Source: Gemmatimonadota bacterium | Lineage (GTDB): Bacteria; Gemmatimonadota; Gemmatimonadetes; Gemmatimonadales; GWC2-71-9 | DNA: 8,949 bases | Reading direction: 5' to 3' | Assembly (NCBI GenBank): GCA_003220985.1 | Contig: QHTY01000075.1 | Span: 639-9,587, forward strand | In this document: positions 5,941-8,949 of the stretch, piece after piece | Layout: every line of letters begins with the position of its first letter | Position numbering within the stretch: the stretch's first letter is position 1 | The notes under the pieces: model-generated | The model's database searches: none | What the model was told of the DNA's origin: nothing | Seen by the model: only the letters and a program-made list of their open reading frames with translations | Program-made: the position numbers and the translations under genes

Positions 5941-6983
5941 TGGTGGACCGCACGACACCCGAGTTCCGATCCTATCTCGACCTCTACGAGCACGCCTCCT
6001 TGCTCGAGCTGGGCCGGCTGGCCGACGCCGTGCGCTGGAAGCTGCATCCGGAGAACGTGGTCACCTACATCATCGACCGCAACATCAACTACACGAACGT
6101 CTGCGTCGCCGACTGCAAGTTCTGCGCATTCTATCGTCGTCCCAAACACGCTGAAGGCTATCTGCTGTCCTTTGAAGAAATCGGCCGGAAGATCGACGAG
6201 CTGAAGGCGATCGGCGGCGTGCAGATCCTGATGCAGGGTGGGCACAATCCCTACATCCCGTTCGAGTGGTATCTCGATCTGCTGCGCTACATCAAGCGCC
6301 ACCATCCGATCCACATTCACGGCTTCTCGCCGTCGGAGGTCGACTTCTTCGCCGGCCGCTTCGGGATGACGATCGAAGCAGTGATCAAGGAGTTGAAGGC
6401 CGCCGGTCTCGATTCCATTCCCGGCGGTGGCGGCGAGATTCTAGTGCAAAGCGTGCGCGATCAGGTGGCGCGCAAGAAAGCCGGAGCGGATCGCTGGCTC
6501 GAGGTCATGGAAATCGCGCACGGCCTCGGGCTTCGGACGTCGGTCACGATGATGTACGGCCTCGGCGAAACCAACGCTGATCGTCTCGAACACCTGTTCC
6601 GCGTGCGTGAGGTGCAACGCCGGACCCGCGGATTTACCGCGTTCATCTGCTGGCCCCTGCAACCCGAGAACTCCGAGCTCGCGCACCTGCCGAAAACCGA
6701 TGCCGTGACGTACCTCAAGACGCAAGCGATTGCCCGCATCGTGCTCGAAGACGTGCCCAACATTCAGGCGTCCTGGGTGACGATGGGCATGAAGGTCGGC
6801 CAGGTGGCGCTGCGCTTCGGCGCAAACGACTTCGGCTCGCTGATGATGGAAGAGAACGTCGTCTCCGCCGCCGGCACGACGTACCGCACCACGTTGAGCG
6901 AGATGCAGCGCCTCATCGCGGACGCCGGCTACACGCCCAAGAAGCGGAAGCAGGATTACACGATTCTCGAGGATGCCGCGTGA
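5940..6983 (+). CDS. mqnC: Cyclic dehypoxanthine futalosine synthase (radical SAM)
   Basis: MqnC converts dehypoxanthine futalosine to the cyclic spiro intermediate by radical SAM chemistry. In the 347-residue protein the 4Fe-4S cysteines are Cys55, Cys59 and Cys62 (NVCVADCKFCAFYR), the standard CX3CX2C. Other family segments are LMQGGHNPYIPFEWY, IHGFSPSEV, SIPGGGGEIL (MqnC has four glycines here where MqnE reads LPGGGAE), TMMYGLGET, CWPLQPENSEL, and QASWVTMGMKVGQVALRFGANDFG. The ATG at 5940 overlaps the mqnA stop (TGATG); no strong ribosome site is visible, so coupling to mqnA is likely. Length and motifs are complete. The next gene, purE, begins 36 bases after the stop, past a heptad repeat. 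Confidence 0.96.
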   Translation: MVDRTTPEFRSYLDLYEHASLLELGRLADAVRWKLHPENVVTYIIDRNINYTNVCVADCKFCAFYRRPKHAEGYLLSFEEIGRKIDELKAIGGVQILMQGGHNPYIPFEWYLDLLRYIKRHHPIHIHGFSPSEVDFFAGRFGMTIEAVIKELKAAGLDSIPGGGGEILVQSVRDQVARKKAGADRWLEVMEIAHGLGLRTSVTMMYGLGETNADRLEHLFRVREVQRRTRGFTAFICWPLQPENSELAHLPKTDAVTYLKTQAIARIVLEDVPNIQASWVTMGMKVGQVALRFGANDFGSLMMEENVVSAAGTTYRTTLSEMQRLIADAGYTPKKRKQDYTILEDAA

Positions 6984-6987
6984 TGCA

Positions 6988-7019
6988 GGAGCTAGGAGCC
7001 GGGAGCCGGGAGCCGGGGA
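6988..7019 (+). repeat. Heptad tandem repeat before purE
   Basis: Units GGAGCTA (6988-6994) and three GGAGCCG (6995-7015) are followed by GGGA just before the purE ATG at 7020. The purine-rich units fill almost the whole mqnC-purE gap and supply the only candidate ribosome-binding sequence. Two diverged units of the same heptad recur inside purE. Confidence 0.85.
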
Positions 7020-7415
7020 ATGCCTGATGTTCTCATTCTCGTCGGATCAGAATCCGATAAGCCCCGAATTGAACCGGCGTTCGAAATCCTCACGAAAGCC
7101 GGCTTTTCCTACGAGTTCTTTGCCTCGTCCGCTCACCGGCAACCGGAGCAAACCGGGAAACTGGTGTCAGGAGCCAGGAGCCGGGGATTCAAGGTCATCA
7201 TTGCCGGCGCCGGCCTGTCAGCGGCGCTTCCCGGGTTCGCCGCCTCCATGACCGATCTTCCGGTCATCGGCGTGCCGTTCGCGGTGGGGCCGCTCAACGG
7301 GCTCGATGCGCTGCTCGCGACCGTGCAGGTGCCTCCCGGCGTCCCGGTCGCGACTGTCGGCATCGACAACGCAAAGAACGCCGCGCACCTGGCGATTCGT
7401 ATTCTCAAGGGCTGA
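7020..7415 (+). CDS. purE: PurE family protein (N5-CAIR mutase / AIR carboxylase)
   Basis: PurE acts in purine synthesis, producing 4-carboxyaminoimidazole ribotide (CAIR) from N5-CAIR (class I) or from AIR plus CO2 (class II). The 131-residue protein has the GSESD phosphate loop (residues 9-13), SSAHR with His39 at the place of E. coli His45, AGAG followed by LSAALPG, and GVPVATVGIDNAKNAAHLA near the C terminus. It is shorter than E. coli PurE (about 169 residues) and ends soon after the last conserved helix. The loop that reads GGAAHLPG in class I enzymes reads GLSAALPG here, so that histidine is missing. No purK follows; the next gene is convergent. The start ATG follows a heptad tract, and two more heptads lie in the coding region. 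Family assignment is firm, class is not. Confidence 0.87.
   Translation: MPDVLILVGSESDKPRIEPAFEILTKAGFSYEFFASSAHRQPEQTGKLVSGARSRGFKVIIAGAGLSAALPGFAASMTDLPVIGVPFAVGPLNGLDALLATVQVPPGVPVATVGIDNAKNAAHLAIRILKG
7170..7187 (+). repeat. Heptad units inside the purE coding region
   Basis: GGAGCCA (7170-7176) and GGAGCCG (7177-7183) followed by GGGGA repeat the pattern of the tract at 6988-7019. They encode part of VSGARSRGF between SAHR and the KVIIAGAG strand. The distance between those two conserved motifs equals that in E. coli PurE (18 residues), so no net insertion is apparent. Confidence 0.65.
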
Positions 7416-7444
7416 ACTAGCCACCTCTTCCTCTTCTTTTTTTC
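7410..7444 (+). terminator. Weak candidate terminator after purE
   Basis: GGCT (7410-7413) can pair with AGCC (7419-7422) around GAACT, and a pyrimidine tract ending in seven T (7437-7443) follows about 15 bases later. The stem is only 4 bp and overlaps the purE stop codon, so it would be a poor intrinsic terminator on its own. Confidence 0.25.
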
Positions 7445-7463
7445 AACGCGCGCCAAACGCATA

Positions 7464-7583
7464 TCATCCTGAGCGCCGCAAGCGCGAAGGACCTGCTTTT
7501 GGTCGTGCGCGCGTGCCATTGAAGAGCAGGTCCTTCGCTTCGCGCTTGCCATCAAAAAGCAGGTCCTTCGCTTCGCGCGCGTC
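7464..7583. repeat. GAAGGACCTGC repeat cluster between convergent genes
   Basis: One forward unit at 7464-7502 (TCATCCTGAGC, then GCGAAGGACCTGCTTTT) is followed by two inverted units at 7526-7545 and 7559-7578 that share the exact 20-mer GCAGGTCCTTCGCTTCGCGC, 33 bases apart. Forward bases 7484-7497 pair perfectly over 14 bp with 7525-7538, giving a large inverted repeat with a 27-base loop that may block read-through from both sides. The last inverted unit lies inside the 3' end of the minus-strand amidohydrolase and encodes its final residues. The rest of the 7416-7551 gap holds the pyrimidine tract and nothing else I can identify. Confidence 0.85.
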
Positions 7584-8832
7584 GGCCGAGGTACGTCGCC
7601 CCGTTTAGGGTGCAGACCTTGATCGCCTCGAGCGGCGTCAGGCCGCTCTCGACGAGCAACTCGGCCTGTCTTTGGTCGGAGTAGCCGGGGATCACGCCGC
7701 CGCCGCCCGTCGGATCCGTCCCCGCCAGCAATAGTCCTCCCGCGCGGAAGAACGCCAGCTCCATCGCGCGATCGAGCGGGAGCAATTTGGCGAACGGCGA
7801 CGCCGTGTTCTGCTGCACGCGCGTGTAGAGCTGATCGTACTGCGTCTTGAGCAGGGGATCGAGCACATCGGTCCCCGACGTCGCCGGCTGCCCGGGCGTG
7901 ATCGTCTCGAACACCGTCAGCGTCGACGTGACCGCCACGTGATGGGAGATCAGGTGCTGCACGAGGGAAGTGAACTCCGGCGATTTGGCATCGAAACCGA
8001 CGAGCGCGGGCATCCCACCGGTTGGTGCCGGACACACGTCCGGCTGCTTCCCCTGAATGAAGTCGGTCGCGACGAAAAAGCCGTGCTCCAGATCGTCGAT
8101 GCCGAGCTCGGCGGCTTCCCGATAGGTGACCGAGCAGAGATGGCCCGTGATCTTGAGTCCGCGCTTGTGCGCTTCATTCACCGCCGCGGCGAGCTCGGCG
8201 CGGGTGATATTCATGTATGCTTTGAACGACGTCGCGCCCGCGTCGGCCCAGAATGCCACGAAGCGGCGAGCGTCGGCCGAGTCCTTCAACGCGTACATCT
8301 GGGTGAACGGGGAAGGGCCGTTCACGTAGGGCGCGGTTGCGTCGATCCAGGGTCCCACCTGATTGCCGGCCTTGATCGCCGCCGCGAGGTTCAGGTCGGC
8401 ATAGCCGCCCACGTTGCCGCCGGTCCGCATCGACGTCACGCCGCCCGCGAGATACAACCGCGAGAAGCTCACGTAATCGGCGCCGTAGACGCCCGGACCG
8501 GTCGGGTAGTAGAGATGCTCGTGCATCATCACGAGGCCCGGGATCACGGACTTCCCGGTGAGGTCCATCACTTGCGCGCCCTCCGGCACTCTGGTCGAGC
8601 GGGCGGCGCCGAGCAGGGCGATGTTGCCGTCGCGGATGATCAGCGTCTGGTCTTCTTTGGGCGCGGTGCCGGTGCCGTCGATGACACGCACGTGCGTGAG
8701 GGCCACCACAGGCGTGTCGACCGCGACGTATGGCTTCACCGTAGCGGAGAGCGTGGGACGCTGGGCTGTAAGTAGCGTGGGAACGAGGAGCAGGGCGGGG
8801 ACGCCAAGGGCGCGGAACGTTGTCGTAGACAT
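7552..8832 (-). CDS. Secreted metal-dependent amidohydrolase, C-terminally truncated
   Basis: An exported amidohydrolase of the imidazolonepropionase-like group; substrate unknown. The start ATG (complement of 8830-8832) opens a signal peptide of about 23 residues (FRALGVPALLLVPTLLTAQ). Metal ligands of the TIM barrel are all present: His104 and His106 (MMHEHLY), Lys204 (SFKAYM, possible carboxylated lysine), His231 (ITGHL), His250 (LEHGF) and Asp373 (AGTDPTGGG). The family normally continues past NGATYLG into an IGSIEPGKxADLVV segment that completes the beta-sandwich domain. Here the frame instead ends at 426 residues with RRARSEGPAF, encoded by the GAAGGACCTGC repeat, so roughly 50-70 residues are missing. 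It may be a pseudogene or a shortened active enzyme. No ribosome site is evident on the minus strand before the start (CTCACCCC). Confidence 0.85.
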   Translation of the reverse strand: MSTTTFRALGVPALLLVPTLLTAQRPTLSATVKPYVAVDTPVVALTHVRVIDGTGTAPKEDQTLIIRDGNIALLGAARSTRVPEGAQVMDLTGKSVIPGLVMMHEHLYYPTGPGVYGADYVSFSRLYLAGGVTSMRTGGNVGGYADLNLAAAIKAGNQVGPWIDATAPYVNGPSPFTQMYALKDSADARRFVAFWADAGATSFKAYMNITRAELAAAVNEAHKRGLKITGHLCSVTYREAAELGIDDLEHGFFVATDFIQGKQPDVCPAPTGGMPALVGFDAKSPEFTSLVQHLISHHVAVTSTLTVFETITPGQPATSGTDVLDPLLKTQYDQLYTRVQQNTASPFAKLLPLDRAMELAFFRAGGLLLAGTDPTGGGGVIPGYSDQRQAELLVESGLTPLEAIKVCTLNGATYLGRRARSEGPAF

Positions 8833-8880
8833 GGGGTGAGACTAACACCGCGTTCGATAACTGACCACCTCGGGGGGAGT
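8833..8880. promoter_or_regulatory. Short divergent intergenic region
   Basis: Only 48 bases separate two divergent starts, so promoters for both genes must overlap here or lie inside the coding regions. A G-rich run with a purine end (GGGGGGAG, 8872-8879) is the ribosome site for the plus-strand gene, at unusually close spacing. No convincing -35/-10 pair could be assigned on either strand; GATAAC at 8856-8861 is the best but weak -10 candidate. Confidence 0.4.
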
Positions 8881-8949
8881 ATGAAGCGCAAGACGCTACT
8901 CACGCCGACCGTCCTCACTGCGTTGCTGGGCGCCCTCGCCTGCAGTGAA
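8881..8949 (+). CDS. N-terminus of a probable lipoprotein, cut by window edge
   Basis: The ATG at 8881 opens 23 codons to the window end: a basic start (MKRK), a hydrophobic stretch (LLTPTVLTALLGAL) and a cysteine at residue 21 in GALACSE. This is the layout of a type II (lipoprotein) signal peptide. The lipobox is imperfect, with Ala at -3, Leu at -2 and Ala at -1, but permitted by the broad lipobox pattern. A very G-rich ribosome site lies just upstream. The mature protein is not in the window, so no function can be given. Confidence 0.6.
   Translation, partial: MKRKTLLTPTVLTALLGALACSE

Noticed and set aside
7464..7583. CRISPR-like spaced repeats
   Set aside because: Only three units, mixed orientation, irregular spacing and no cas genes; a dispersed palindromic repeat explains them better.
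7939..8775. 278-codon plus-strand open frame opposite the amidohydrolase
   Set aside because: Arg/His/Val-rich shadow; the minus strand encodes a signal peptide and all metal ligands.

Overview
The window is a GC-rich, densely coding bacterial segment. One long co-directional (+) gene train fills the first 7.4 kb and is probably a single operon. It starts with type II fatty-acid synthesis: the 3' part of fabH (1-512), then fabD (506-1462), fabG (1548-2285), acpP (2321-2578) and fabF (2578-3816). It continues without a break into three genes of the futalosine (alternative menaquinone) pathway: mqnE (3813-5051), mqnA (5137-5940) and mqnC (5940-6983). It ends with a purE-family gene (7020-7415). 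A convergent gene on the minus strand (8832-7552) encodes a secreted metal-dependent amidohydrolase that lacks its C-terminal part. The first 23 codons of a probable lipoprotein gene (8881-8949, +) run off the right edge.

The gene content (futalosine menaquinone route, exported amidohydrolase, lipoprotein-type signal) and the abundance of short palindromic and tandem repeats fit a high-GC soil-type Gram-negative lineage. My best guess is Gemmatimonadota, with Acidobacteriota as the alternative. This is inference from style; there is no rRNA or phylogenetic marker analysis behind it.

The Fab proteins supply initiation (FabH), malonyl loading (FabD), carrier (AcpP), elongation (FabF) and keto-reduction (FabG). 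No dehydratase or enoyl reductase is in the window. MqnA makes 3-[(1-carboxyvinyl)oxy]benzoate from chorismate, MqnE joins it to the adenosyl part of SAM to give aminofutalosine, and MqnC cyclises the later intermediate dehypoxanthine futalosine. The hydrolase step and MqnD are not here. The operon therefore couples two membrane-lipid outputs, acyl chains and quinone.

The most unusual layer is repeat DNA. Nearly every junction where the genes do not simply overlap holds a structured or tandem repeat: a GC palindrome at fabH/fabD, two inverted copies of an ~82-bp three-hairpin REPIN-like element (at fabD/fabG and mqnE/mqnA) that carry the ribosome-binding regions of the next genes, a heptad tract before purE, and a third repeat family between the convergent genes that also forms the abnormal 3' end of the amidohydrolase. 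Octamer and heptad tracts also lie inside the mqnA and purE reading frames. Separately, MqnE has an unusual CX5CX2C cluster motif where MqnC has the standard CX3CX2C. I saw no tRNA, rRNA, CRISPR array, transposase or defence system.
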